Positions 1 through 7,919 of a stretch of DNA of 64,000 nt are shown here, piece after piece. Each line of letters begins with the position of its first letter. Within the stretch, counting starts at the first letter, position 1. Source of the stretch: Adlercreutzia mucosicola DSM 19490 (lineage in GTDB: Bacteria > Actinomycetota > Coriobacteriia > Coriobacteriales > Eggerthellaceae); contig NZ_AUGK01000014.1 in the NCBI RefSeq assembly GCF_000422625.1, forward strand, positions 1 through 64,000, read 5' to 3'. Made by a program: the position numbers and the translations under genes. Under the pieces are notes generated by a model. It did no database searches. It was not told the origin of the DNA and saw nothing but the letters and a program-made list of their open reading frames with translations.

Positions 1-714
1 AGCGGCTGCGCGTTCTTCCGCGGCCCTCTCCGAAAGCAGCAGCCCTCCCCCGAAGACCGACTTCCCGTGCGGCCGCTGGGCGTCCATGGCGGAGATCCGC
101 TCGAAGTCGCCGGGGCCCACGCGGAAGTCGGTCCCGTGGTTGCTCATGTAGTTGAGCCTGGCCGCCGTCAGCACCTCGTCGGGGTACTCGTACCGGGGCA
201 GGCTCCGGCTGCTCTGCCCGCGCGTCTCCTCGACGGCGCGGGCCACGGCCTCGTTCAGGTCGGGGGCCGAGCGCGCCCGCCACCCGTCCATGTTGGTGAC
301 GAAGCTCGTGTTCACCTGCGCGCCGTTCTCGTACTCCACCGCCGCGCCCGCGCACACGGCGCACACGCCGTCTTGACGAAGGAGGCCGAAGACGGTGAGC
401 GCCGGGGCGAACAGCAGGAAGTCGATGCCCAGCGAGAGGTAGAAGCGCACGATCCGCGCCAGGATGGAGAACGGCGGGTTGTCCACCACGGCGCAGCCCT
501 CGGGGTACGGGTGGCGCTCGTAGTCGCCGCCGGGGAAGAACGGGCGGACGATCTCGCGGCCGTCCAGGCCGTACTCGCGCGATGCCCAGTCGAGCACCGC
601 GCCGTAGACCAGCGGCGGCGTGTAGCAGTCGTCGGTGGTCCTCTTCGGCTCGAACTTGGCCACGAAGCCGTCGTAGTCGTTGAACAGCTCCGCGCTCTGC
701 GACGTCGCCGCCAT
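1..714 (-). CDS. Phage N6-adenine DNA methyltransferase-like protein, truncated by window edge
   Basis: The frame is open for 238 codons from the ATG at 714 to the edge of the window, so the C-terminus is missing. Residues around 80 read VVDNPPFSI, the NPPF catalytic motif IV of N6-adenine methyltransferases. It is preceded by PFFPGGDYE in the place of the SAM-binding segment. The start is two bases after the endolysin stop (TGACATG). Placement after the lysis genes is typical of an accessory cargo gene that may protect phage DNA from host restriction. Target specificity cannot be read from this part. No partner restriction enzyme is visible. Confidence 0.72.
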   Translation of the reverse strand, partial: MAATSQSAELFNDYDGFVAKFEPKRTTDDCYTPPLVYGAVLDWASREYGLDGREIVRPFFPGGDYERHPYPEGCAVVDNPPFSILARIVRFYLSLGIDFLLFAPALTVFGLLRQDGVCAVCAGAAVEYENGAQVNTSFVTNMDGWRARSAPDLNEAVARAVEETRGQSSRSLPRYEYPDEVLTAARLNYMSNHGTDFRVGPGDFERISAMDAQRPHGKSVFGGGLLLSERAAEERAAA

Positions 715-715
715 G

Positions 716-1492
716 TCAGGCCCCCAGCAGGTGCGCCCAGGTGTCGGGGCCGCAGGAGTAGTCCTGGGCGATGCCGAGGCGCTTCTGGGCGTCGCCGATG
801 GCGGCGTGGGTCGCGGGGCCGGCGCTGCCGTCAACGGCCAAACTGCCGCCGAACCTCTCGTTGTAGGCCGATTGGAAGAGCGACACGTGGTCGCCCCTCA
901 TGCCCTTGCGAACGGATCTGAACGAGTACACCTCTTCCCCCCTCCCCGGCGCGGCGGGCTCCCCCGCCCTGGCGCCGTCGGTCACCTGGATGTTCACGTG
1001 CCTCTTCTCGTTGAGGACGATCGCGCCGCGAGGCAGATAGGCGTCGCCAGTCAGGAACCTCGATTCCGTGCGGGCCTCGTAGCCCGCCCCGACGAGGGCG
1101 GCGCGCAGGTTGCCTGTGTAGCAGTCCTTGGAGACTTTCTGCAGCCTCTCATCGCCGAGGCGGTGGCCCGCCCCCTGCACGATGGCGGCCGTGCCGCTTG
1201 AACAGTCGGCCTCGCAGTCGGCGGCGATCTTCTCGGGGCGCCACCCGGCGGCCTTCAGCTGCTCGTAGAAGGTCGTCCGGTGGGCCTGGCAGTAGCCCAC
1301 GCGGTCGTTGCGGGCTGCCGCCTCGGCCATGTCGGCCACGAGGGCGTTCACCCGGGCGTCGGGGTGGACCAGCACCACGTTCTGCCTGAAGCCGTACCAA
1401 CTGCGAAGGCGCCACTCGCCGCCGGTCTGGTCGCCGGGCCTGCCGCCGGTGATTCCGCCGAACTCGTTGGAGCCGCAGTTCGAGACCGTCAT
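716..1492 (-). CDS. Endolysin: NlpC/P60-type cysteine peptidase with peptidoglycan-binding domain
   Basis: A protein of 258 residues. The N-terminal half has a DCSSG motif (Cys97) and a later HVNIQV segment (His165), the Cys-His arrangement of NlpC/P60-like cell-wall hydrolases. Residues about 195 to 258 resemble a PG_binding_1 wall-binding repeat (VRKGMRGDHV, then an AVDGSAGPATHAA segment). It should cleave host peptidoglycan at the end of the lytic cycle. The ATG at 1492 overlaps the holin stop by four bases. The frame is open further upstream, but that part is antisense-type composition inside the holin gene. No signal peptide is seen, so release through the holin is expected. Confidence 0.88.
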   Translation of the reverse strand: MTVSNCGSNEFGGITGGRPGDQTGGEWRLRSWYGFRQNVVLVHPDARVNALVADMAEAAARNDRVGYCQAHRTTFYEQLKAAGWRPEKIAADCEADCSSGTAAIVQGAGHRLGDERLQKVSKDCYTGNLRAALVGAGYEARTESRFLTGDAYLPRGAIVLNEKRHVNIQVTDGARAGEPAAPGRGEEVYSFRSVRKGMRGDHVSLFQSAYNERFGGSLAVDGSAGPATHAAIGDAQKRLGIAQDYSCGPDTWAHLLGA

Positions 1493-1875
1493 CGGGCCTC
1501 CTCGCTCGCCCCGTCCTCCGCAGGGGCGGCCCAGTCCACCATCTTGGCGTCGGCCGCGGCGCACTGCTCCTCGAACTCGCGCAGGCCGTAGGCGCTCGCG
1601 TTGGGCGCGGGCGCGTCGTAGAGCAGCGCGCGGGGGCTGTCGCCGTAGCCCTGCGTGGTGGTGTCCACGGGGATGCCGAGCAGCACCAGCACGGCGAACG
1701 CGGTGCCCGCCAGGGACAGCAGCGCCTCCATGACGGGGCCGTCGTACAGATGCCCCGCTTGGATGCTGCCGAGCACCACCCACAGCCCCCACAGCTGGTC
1801 GAGCAGCAGCAGGACGGCGGGGATCAGGGTGAGCCAGAACCACTTCTGGCGCACTCGCACCTTCCAGTTGATCAT
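1489..1875 (-). CDS. Phage holin (phiLC3-like, Phage_holin_1 type)
   Basis: A 128-residue membrane protein that begins MINWKVRVRQ and has two hydrophobic segments (about residues 12 to 36 and 47 to 66). Between them is a short polar turn, then a long charged, acidic tail. The start and WKVR(V/L)(R/K)xK(x)FW pattern is characteristic of the phiLC3 holin family. The ATG at 1875 is preceded by an AAAGGAA ribosome site that overlaps a rejected in-frame ATG five codons earlier. It permeabilises the membrane to release the adjacent endolysin. Confidence 0.88.
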   Translation of the reverse strand: MINWKVRVRQKWFWLTLIPAVLLLLDQLWGLWVVLGSIQAGHLYDGPVMEALLSLAGTAFAVLVLLGIPVDTTTQGYGDSPRALLYDAPAPNASAYGLREFEEQCAAADAKMVDWAAPAEDGASEEAR

Positions 1876-1886
1876 GCGCGTTCCTT

Positions 1887-2231
1887 TCATCTCTCTAGCA
1901 GGTGGTCGTGGATCGCGTCGCGCACCTCGGCCAGCTTGTCCACGTGGTTGCCGTCCAGCTCGTGGGTGATGAGCTGCATCTGGCCGCGCAGGAGCAGCTT
2001 GACCGACTCCTCCAGGGTGTCGATCTTCCGCTTGTCCCGCGCCAGGCACTGCCTGAAGCGCTCGTGCTCGGATATGGCCTCGTCCACGTGGGCGCGCCTC
2101 TCCTCGCCGGGGCGCCGGGCGGCCCGCCAGGCCCGCGCCACCCACGCGGCCGCGCCGCCGGCGACGACCACGGCGCCGAAGAGGCCCAGCGCGTAGTCGC
2201 TGCCCTGGGCCAGCCACTGGGCGAGCGTCAC
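1887..2231 (-). CDS. Small membrane-anchored coiled-coil protein of the lysis cassette
   Basis: 114 residues. One transmembrane helix lies at about residues 13 to 36, followed by an Arg-rich stop-transfer stretch. A long charged helix with heptad-like spacing (about 45 to 110) follows. A GTG start overlaps the upstream small gene as GTGA. The layout resembles XhlA/haemolysin-like accessory proteins found beside phage holins, but I recognise no family motif. A role in holin timing or as a second lysis factor is inference from position only. Confidence 0.7.
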   Translation of the reverse strand: MTLAQWLAQGSDYALGLFGAVVVAGGAAAWVARAWRAARRPGEERRAHVDEAISEHERFRQCLARDKRKIDTLEESVKLLLRGQMQLITHELDGNHVDKLAEVRDAIHDHLLER

Positions 2232-2350
2232 TCTCCACCGCCCTTCCCGTCGGCCGCGAGCATCGCGGCGACCTCAGCGCGCCAGCGGGCCGGCACGTCC
2301 TCCAGGCGCCACTTGCCCGCGCGGATCCGGTTGTAGTAGATCTTCGCCAT
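2228..2350 (-). CDS. XkdX/CD1375-family small phage protein
   Basis: A 40-residue gene between larger genes. It starts MAKIYYNRIRAG and continues KWRLEDVPARW, matching the short phage proteins with a (K)IYYxLIxxGxWxxxxVPxRW pattern that sit between tail-fibre and holin genes. A GGAGAG ribosome site lies inside the end of the upstream gene, one base separates that stop from this ATG, and the stop overlaps the next GTG. The family's function is unknown. Confidence 0.82.
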   Translation of the reverse strand: MAKIYYNRIRAGKWRLEDVPARWRAEVAAMLAADGKGGGE

Positions 2351-2351
2351 G

Positions 2352-2906
2352 TCACTCTCCTTCCATCGCCGCGAGCAGCGAGCCCAGCTCGGCCACGGCG
2401 TCCAGCACTTCCTCCATGGTGACGGCGGTGCCGTCCGCCATCGCCCCCAGCTCGGCCAGCGCCTGGCAGGCGTCGTCCAGCTTGCCCGGGGCAGACTCCA
2501 GCCACGCCTCGCGCTCGGCGGCGGCGCGCTCGGCCTCCTCGGCCGCCAGACGGGCCTCCTCGGCCTCGACCAGCTCCTCGTCGGTCCACGGCAGGTAGCA
2601 GCCGTAGCGCCACATCTCGGCCATGGGCGTCTCGCGCGGCCAATCGGGGGGCACCTCGCCGTCCCACAGCCCGACGGGGCGGCCCTTCCCGTCGCGGGCC
2701 TCCCAGTGCCCCCGCTCGGGGAGGTCGATCACCCACGCGACGTCGCGGCCGCCCGTCTCCGGGTACTCGGCCGCCGTCTCCCAGTGGCCGCGCTCGGGCT
2801 CGTCTACCGCCCACGACACGGTAACGGCTAGCGCGCGCTCCTCGACGCGCCCCAGCGTCAGGTCGGGCTCCGCCACGGGCGCGCCCGACTCGTCTACGAC
2901 GATCAT
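2352..2906 (-). CDS. Acidic tail-associated phage protein of unknown function
   Basis: 184 residues, rich in Glu and Ala. The N-terminal half contains two related segments, EPERGHWETAAEYPE and LPERGHWEARDGKG, an internal duplication of an ERGHWE motif. A helical, charged middle (about 105 to 135) and a short C-terminal helix follow. The ATG at 2906 follows a good AGAGGAGAA site. It lies directly after the receptor-binding genes and before the XkdX-type gene, so it is probably a baseplate or tail-fibre accessory such as a chaperone. That role is inferred from position. Confidence 0.7.
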   Translation of the reverse strand: MIVVDESGAPVAEPDLTLGRVEERALAVTVSWAVDEPERGHWETAAEYPETGGRDVAWVIDLPERGHWEARDGKGRPVGLWDGEVPPDWPRETPMAEMWRYGCYLPWTDEELVEAEEARLAAEEAERAAAEREAWLESAPGKLDDACQALAELGAMADGTAVTMEEVLDAVAELGSLLAAMEGE

Positions 2907-2919
2907 CCGGTTCTCCTCT

Positions 2920-4503
2920 CTAGGCCGTGCGCCGCCAGGCGTACAGGTCCTGGTAGGCTGGCATATTGTTGTGGGCGCCGCCGGAGCCGGCGGCGTAGGT
3001 GCTCCAGGTCGGCTGCGCCGTCGTCGTGCCGCTGTCGCGGTACACCCACCGATTGGACGAGATCGCCAGCGAGCCATTTCCCGCCCACGCCATCGGCATG
3101 CCGTGGTCGTGCCTCGGCATCTGGGCGGCGGTCAGCGTGTGGGTGTCGGCGCCGCCGGTGGACACGTCGTTTGCCATGCGAACGAACCGCCCCGTCATCT
3201 GGACCCACGTACCGCCGAACAGGGCCGCCGGCGAGGTCGGCGAGTACGAGAAGTACACCGAGCCCACGGGGTGCGCCTTGAGCGCCAGCGCCTTGTCGGT
3301 GGCAACCCCCGTGCCGCCGCGCTCCACGGGCAGCGTGCCCGAGGAGATGTCGGCGGCGTCGTGGCCGTGGTCCGAGTCCGCCTTGTTGGCGATGGTCCGC
3401 GCGAACTCCTCGTCGATGGCCGACTCGGGCAGCGTGCGCTCCTCGATGTCGCCGCCGGAGTGCTTGTGCCCCGCTGCCGCGTAGGCGGCGTCGGCAGCGC
3501 GCTTTCCGGCGGCCCACAGGGCCGTGACCACGGTGGCGGTCGCCACCTCGCCGCCGTCCACCTTCTCGCCGGCCGCCACGGCCGCCACCTGCTCGGCGGT
3601 CATGGGGGCCACATCCATCTCGGGCGCGCTCAGTGCCTCCCACCGCTCGCCCTCGCCGTCCCACATCCATTTCGCGTAGACCACCGCGGTGCCGGCCACG
3701 GCCAGGGGCACGAAGTACAGCGTGCCGGCGTCGGGCTCGCCGACGGTCGGCGCCAGCGTGTCGGGGTCGTACTCGCCCTCGCCGCAGTAGCGGCGCAGCC
3801 ACCCGCGCGAGCGCTGAACGATGTCCTCCCACAGACTCTGGCGCCGGGCCTCGGCACCGACGCGGGCGCTCTCCGCCTCGCGGCGCGCCCTCTCGGCCTC
3901 GCGGCGCGCCCTCTCGGCCTCCTCCGTCTCGTCGGCGATGGCGCCCGCAGCGCCGGCGGCGGCCAGGGCGTCCGACACGGCGCCCTCGGCCCGCTCCTTG
4001 TAGTCGGCCAGGTCGCGCTGGGACAGCAGCGCCGATGCGGCCGCGGCCCGTACCGAGCCGGCCGCCTCCTCCACGATGCGGGACACCGCCGGCATGTACG
4101 ACTCGTACTCGGCCGCCGACATGTCCACCCCGGTGTTCACGTTGATCGAGAAGCCCTGGGTGGTCAGAGTGTCGGGCATGCCGTCCTCCCCCTCGCGGGT
4201 GAGGCTGAAGTACGCCAGGTCGGTGCGCCCCCGGTGGCCCAGGATGATGCCGGGCACCTCGTACTCGATGACCGAGCCCGACACGTTGCAGGCGTCGTCC
4301 ATCACCTCCAGGTCGCCGGGCATGATCGCCATGAACGAGGCCGCGTACCCGTCGAGCGGCCAGTCGGCCCCCTCGTGCACGGCCCGCGCCCTGATGACGG
4401 TGGACCCCTCCTCGCCGCGCCGCAGCTGCACCGTGCGCGGCCGCGACAGCGTGGTCGCGCCCTTCGCGACGTCCAGCTCGATGTCGATGTAGAGCCTCCC
4501 CAT
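2920..4503 (-). CDS. Baseplate/receptor-binding protein: BppU-like N-terminus and gp10-like C-terminal domain
   Basis: 527 residues. The first 130 match the BppU/DUF2479 type that anchors lactococcal-type receptor proteins to the baseplate. A coiled-coil follows (about 190 to 225), containing a tandem ERARREA repeat, then a shaft with GHxH segments. The last 120 residues resemble the phage gp10-like baseplate tip: HPVGSVYFS, LFGGTW, MPRHDHG, NNMPAY and a terminal WRRTA. It should bind the host surface receptor. The downstream gene carries a second, diverged copy of the tip domain. Confidence 0.83.
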   Translation of the reverse strand: MGRLYIDIELDVAKGATTLSRPRTVQLRRGEEGSTVIRARAVHEGADWPLDGYAASFMAIMPGDLEVMDDACNVSGSVIEYEVPGIILGHRGRTDLAYFSLTREGEDGMPDTLTTQGFSINVNTGVDMSAAEYESYMPAVSRIVEEAAGSVRAAAASALLSQRDLADYKERAEGAVSDALAAAGAAGAIADETEEAERARREAERARREAESARVGAEARRQSLWEDIVQRSRGWLRRYCGEGEYDPDTLAPTVGEPDAGTLYFVPLAVAGTAVVYAKWMWDGEGERWEALSAPEMDVAPMTAEQVAAVAAGEKVDGGEVATATVVTALWAAGKRAADAAYAAAGHKHSGGDIEERTLPESAIDEEFARTIANKADSDHGHDAADISSGTLPVERGGTGVATDKALALKAHPVGSVYFSYSPTSPAALFGGTWVQMTGRFVRMANDVSTGGADTHTLTAAQMPRHDHGMPMAWAGNGSLAISSNRWVYRDSGTTTAQPTWSTYAAGSGGAHNNMPAYQDLYAWRRTA

Positions 4504-5043
4504 CTACGCCCTCCTCTCCCATACGTGCCGCACGACGTAGGGCGGCATGTTGTCGTGAGCCTGCCCCGCGCCCGCCGATCCCGTGCTGGCGGCCGCGCTG
4601 GCCCTGGTGGTGCCCGACACGCTGTGCGCGTGCGCCCCCGCCTCCTCGGTGGTCAGGCGCCAGTCGGAGAACTCCTTCGACGAGTTGGCCGTCCACTGCT
4701 CGTGGCCAGACACCCAGTCGCGGCCCCAGGGCATCTTCGCCCGGTGGAAGTGGGCTCCGGCGACGGCCGTCGTCGCCGAGAAGGAGTGCGTGTGCTGGGG
4801 CGAGGTGTGCTTGTGGGCCGGCATGTGCGCCGCCGCGAGCGCCACCTCCTCGGCGCCGCCCCGCGCGCCCGCGTCCCGCTTGCCGCTGGCCAGCACGAAG
4901 ACGTCCTCCAGCTTCACCCACTCCCCGCCGAACAGGTCGGCGGGGTCGTCGTCCTCGAACGTGACGTACTGCGAGCCCACCGGGTGGGCGTGGTCGTCCA
5001 TCAGGGCCAGGAAGGCCGCGAAGACCGATGCGTCCGCCATCAT
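4504..5043 (-). CDS. Second tail tip protein with gp10-like domain
   Basis: 179 residues forming little more than one receptor-type domain: HPVGSQYVTF, LFGGEW, MPAHKHTS and NNMPPYVV-like (here DNMPPY) motifs in the same order as the C-terminus of the adjacent larger protein. Two more His-rich strands (THSF, AHFHRAK) suggest metal-bound trimer axes as in other phage fibre tips. Its ATGATG start overlaps the stop of the long tail protein (ATGA). Two diverged tip proteins in tandem suggest two receptor specificities or a hetero-assembly; that is inference. Confidence 0.75.
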   Translation of the reverse strand: MMADASVFAAFLALMDDHAHPVGSQYVTFEDDDPADLFGGEWVKLEDVFVLASGKRDAGARGGAEEVALAAAHMPAHKHTSPQHTHSFSATTAVAGAHFHRAKMPWGRDWVSGHEQWTANSSKEFSDWRLTTEEAGAHAHSVSGTTRASAAASTGSAGAGQAHDNMPPYVVRHVWERRA

Positions 5044-7919
5044 CTACCTCCCGTCTGTCTCAGTGCCGTTGATGATATCGTCGTGGCCCGCGCCGAGAGC
5101 GGGGCCGCCCAGCTGGAGCCGACCCGCATGACGGCCGAGCCCGGCGCGCACATGTCGAAGCCCTCCACGGCCTCGCACAGGAGCGGCGCCGACAGCCCGA
5201 AGGTGGGCAGCTCGCAGCGCACGCGCACGCCGGGCCGGAACCAGTCGAGCTCGGACGGCCACCCGCGCGGGCGGTGCCGCGCGTCCTCGGGGCTGCGGTC
5301 GAGCGCACGCATCGACGCCGAAGCCGAGGCGCGCGACGTCGCCGCCAGCTCGGCGCAGGCCCGGGCGGCCAGCTCCTCGACCGTGCGGGCGTCCTCGAAG
5401 GTGATGCGCCTCGCGCGGGGGCCGCTCTCGGCCACGGCGCCCTCGTCGTACACAACGCGCCCGGCCTTCGCCATCCCGCGCGAGCCCGGCACGCTGGCCA
5501 AACCGGCGTCGGGCATCCACTCCGCCCTGAGATCGAGCCTCATCGAAGGGGCCGCGCTCGCCTCATACGCCGGAGATGCGAGCGCGAAGTCGGGCGCCCG
5601 CTCCTCCCCCTGCGCGAACACCCTCCCCGAGTGCGTCGCATCGCTCCACTCGGGCGCCCGCTCGACGTAGAAGGCCCCGTCTCGGAAAGGCGGAACGCGC
5701 CTACGCCAGCGGGGCGCGGCCCCGAAGGACGGAGCCCGCTTGGCGTACACCGCGTAGCGCCCCGCCGGCACGTCGCCCACCGTCGCGGGGAAGTCCACGA
5801 AGCCCCCCGCCAGCCATTCTGGGTGCCATTTGCCGAACACCTGGTTGGCCGCGAAGGGCGGGAAGGCGTCGGCGCCCAGATCGGAGAGCGTGACAAACTT
5901 GCCGCCACGCCGCACGGCATAGGTTGACTTGATGTCGTCGAAGTTGTCCCGGTCGTAGTCTGAGGGCCTGGCGGCGAGCGGCTGCCACGCGTCGATGCCG
6001 CGGTACTCGCCCAAGGGCGCCACGAACACGCTGTAATCGGAGTAGGAGCCGTGGTTCAGCTTCCAGCGCTCGTTCTCCCAGCTCCACCAGCTGTCCCAGT
6101 TTTCCGGCTTCCAGCCCTGCCGCACGTAACCCGGCACGGGGAAGTACGGGGCGGTGGGGCACATCGCGGGGTCCGGGAGCAGGTTCGCGTCGCGGCCACC
6201 CTGGTCGGTGAAGTACGAGGCCCAGGCCGTGTCCCAGTCGTCCGGCGCGGCGCCCAGGCGCTCGTGCACCTCGGAGACCGAGCGCCACGACCCCGTCCAC
6301 GAGGTCCCGTGGACGGGGTCGTGCGCCGTGCTCGCCGGCTCGACGCACCTCTTCCACACCGGATCGACCCCCGTGTCCCAACTGGAGTACTCGGCGCCGT
6401 TGAACCAGTAGGTGAGGGGGCGCCCCGTCAGCCGCTGGAAGTTCGCGCGGGTGAGCGCCTCGCGGGCCGGCTCCACGGGGTTGCGGACGATGTAGGAATA
6501 GGCGGTCCAGCCCACCTCGGCCCCGGGCCGCAGCACGCCCGAGGCGTCCGCGGCGCCCTCGGGCACCGCGGGGCACACGGCCCGGCACACGTGGCCCGGC
6601 CGCAGCGCGCCGCCGGCGTCGACCACCCCCAGCGAGTAGGAGGAGTACGACGCGTCCCAATCGGCCGGCCTGCGCAGGATGGGCGTCCAGGCGTCTCCGG
6701 GGACGCTCTGGAACTGGGACCCCTCGTCGGCAGCGGGGTCGGCGGGATCGGCCGCGAGCGCCTTCCAGAACACCGCCGCGCGCCGGCCGTCGGGCAGCCT
6801 CGACGCGGGGTCGGTCTCGGCGATGAAGTCCGGCGCCGAGCTGAGCCCCCACACGGGATCGTCCAGGCGCCGGAACTGCGCCCACATGTCGCCGATCCTG
6901 GCGCAGCAGGGGCCGTCGGGCCGGGCGTCGGTGAGCCGCATGCCCCAGTACCGCCGCCATCCCACCGGCTCGCCGTCGCGGTACCCGTCCTCGATGGCCC
7001 AGTCGGCGGGCCTGCCCGTCAGGGGCTCGAACATGCGCCGCACCGAGTAGGAGGCCCAGGACTCGTCCCAGTCGGCCGGGCGCGCGGCCAGCTGCGAGTA
7101 GGCCGTGAAGAGCCGGCCCTGGTAGGGCGTCTCCGACAGAGGGGCGCCGAGGGGCTCGACGCACGGGGACTGGTCCACGGCCGAGCGGGCGAAGGAGAAC
7201 CCCTCCGACATGACGTTCAGCCCGAGCACCGCAGGCTGGTTCGACTCGGGGAAGGCCTCCGCGTTGCCGGGCGAGCACACGTCCAGGTACACGCCGTCGT
7301 CCTCGTAGCGCAGGCGCATGCGGGCGCCCAGCGCCGTGCGGGCAGGGTCGGGCGACTCCACGAAGTAGCCGCGCAGCTCGGCGAGCACGGTGGCGTCGTC
7401 GGCCTGGCCGTCCGAGGCCGCGCGCACCGACGCCACCCCGAAGTCGTCCACGATGCCGCAGCGGATGCGCCAGTTGGCGCGCCCCATTGAGGCCCACCAC
7501 CCGTTTGCGGCGGACAGCAGGAACTCCACGTACTGGCGGCAGGCGCTCGCCCCCGGGCGCGAGTCCAGCGCCACCGAGTAGGCCGGGCACGGCACGTCCG
7601 CCAGGAGCGACAGCTCGCCCACGGCCGTGATCTGCTTGCGGCCGTCCAAACCGTCGCGCCCGTCGAAAGACTCGTCCACGATCACCCCGCGCCAGAACAC
7701 CCGGCCGTCGCGCTTGCACTGCAGAAAAGACTCCGGGTCGTTCAGCCGCAGAAGGTCGAAGGCGGGGTTCTCGGGGTTGACCGTCTCCACGAGCTGTCCG
7801 GCCGTGCCCGAGATGTTCCAGTCGAGGGCCATGCCGTACACCTGGCGCAGGCGCATGAGCGGGTGGTACACCGGCTCCTCGCCGCCGTGCAGGTAGTCTC
7901 CGAAGTCCTGGGTGAACAC
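5040..7919 (-). CDS. Long Tal-like tail protein with aromatic repeats
   Basis: 959 residues. The N-terminal 250 residues look like a tail hub or Siphovirus ReqiPepy6 Gp37-type domain, with early FTQDFGDYLHGG. The middle carries at least five spaced copies of a motif close to (A/R)RPxDWDxxWxSY, for example RPADWDESWASYS, RPADWDASYSSYS and APDDWDTAWASYF. The C-terminal 150 residues return to a globular domain. The GTG at 7919 is chosen because a GGAGAGGGG site sits eight bases upstream; it overlaps the Dit stop by one base. The position between Dit and receptor proteins fits the tail-tip hub. No endopeptidase or lysozyme motif was recognised. Confidence 0.75.
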   Translation of the reverse strand: MFTQDFGDYLHGGEEPVYHPLMRLRQVYGMALDWNISGTAGQLVETVNPENPAFDLLRLNDPESFLQCKRDGRVFWRGVIVDESFDGRDGLDGRKQITAVGELSLLADVPCPAYSVALDSRPGASACRQYVEFLLSAANGWWASMGRANWRIRCGIVDDFGVASVRAASDGQADDATVLAELRGYFVESPDPARTALGARMRLRYEDDGVYLDVCSPGNAEAFPESNQPAVLGLNVMSEGFSFARSAVDQSPCVEPLGAPLSETPYQGRLFTAYSQLAARPADWDESWASYSVRRMFEPLTGRPADWAIEDGYRDGEPVGWRRYWGMRLTDARPDGPCCARIGDMWAQFRRLDDPVWGLSSAPDFIAETDPASRLPDGRRAAVFWKALAADPADPAADEGSQFQSVPGDAWTPILRRPADWDASYSSYSLGVVDAGGALRPGHVCRAVCPAVPEGAADASGVLRPGAEVGWTAYSYIVRNPVEPAREALTRANFQRLTGRPLTYWFNGAEYSSWDTGVDPVWKRCVEPASTAHDPVHGTSWTGSWRSVSEVHERLGAAPDDWDTAWASYFTDQGGRDANLLPDPAMCPTAPYFPVPGYVRQGWKPENWDSWWSWENERWKLNHGSYSDYSVFVAPLGEYRGIDAWQPLAARPSDYDRDNFDDIKSTYAVRRGGKFVTLSDLGADAFPPFAANQVFGKWHPEWLAGGFVDFPATVGDVPAGRYAVYAKRAPSFGAAPRWRRRVPPFRDGAFYVERAPEWSDATHSGRVFAQGEERAPDFALASPAYEASAAPSMRLDLRAEWMPDAGLASVPGSRGMAKAGRVVYDEGAVAESGPRARRITFEDARTVEELAARACAELAATSRASASASMRALDRSPEDARHRPRGWPSELDWFRPGVRVRCELPTFGLSAPLLCEAVEGFDMCAPGSAVMRVGSSWAAPLSARATTISSTALRQTGGR

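Noticed and set aside
2623-5670. Plus-strand open frame of about 1015 codons over the tail fibre genes
   Set aside because: Antisense shadow of the receptor-binding and Tal-like genes, with biased composition and no motifs.
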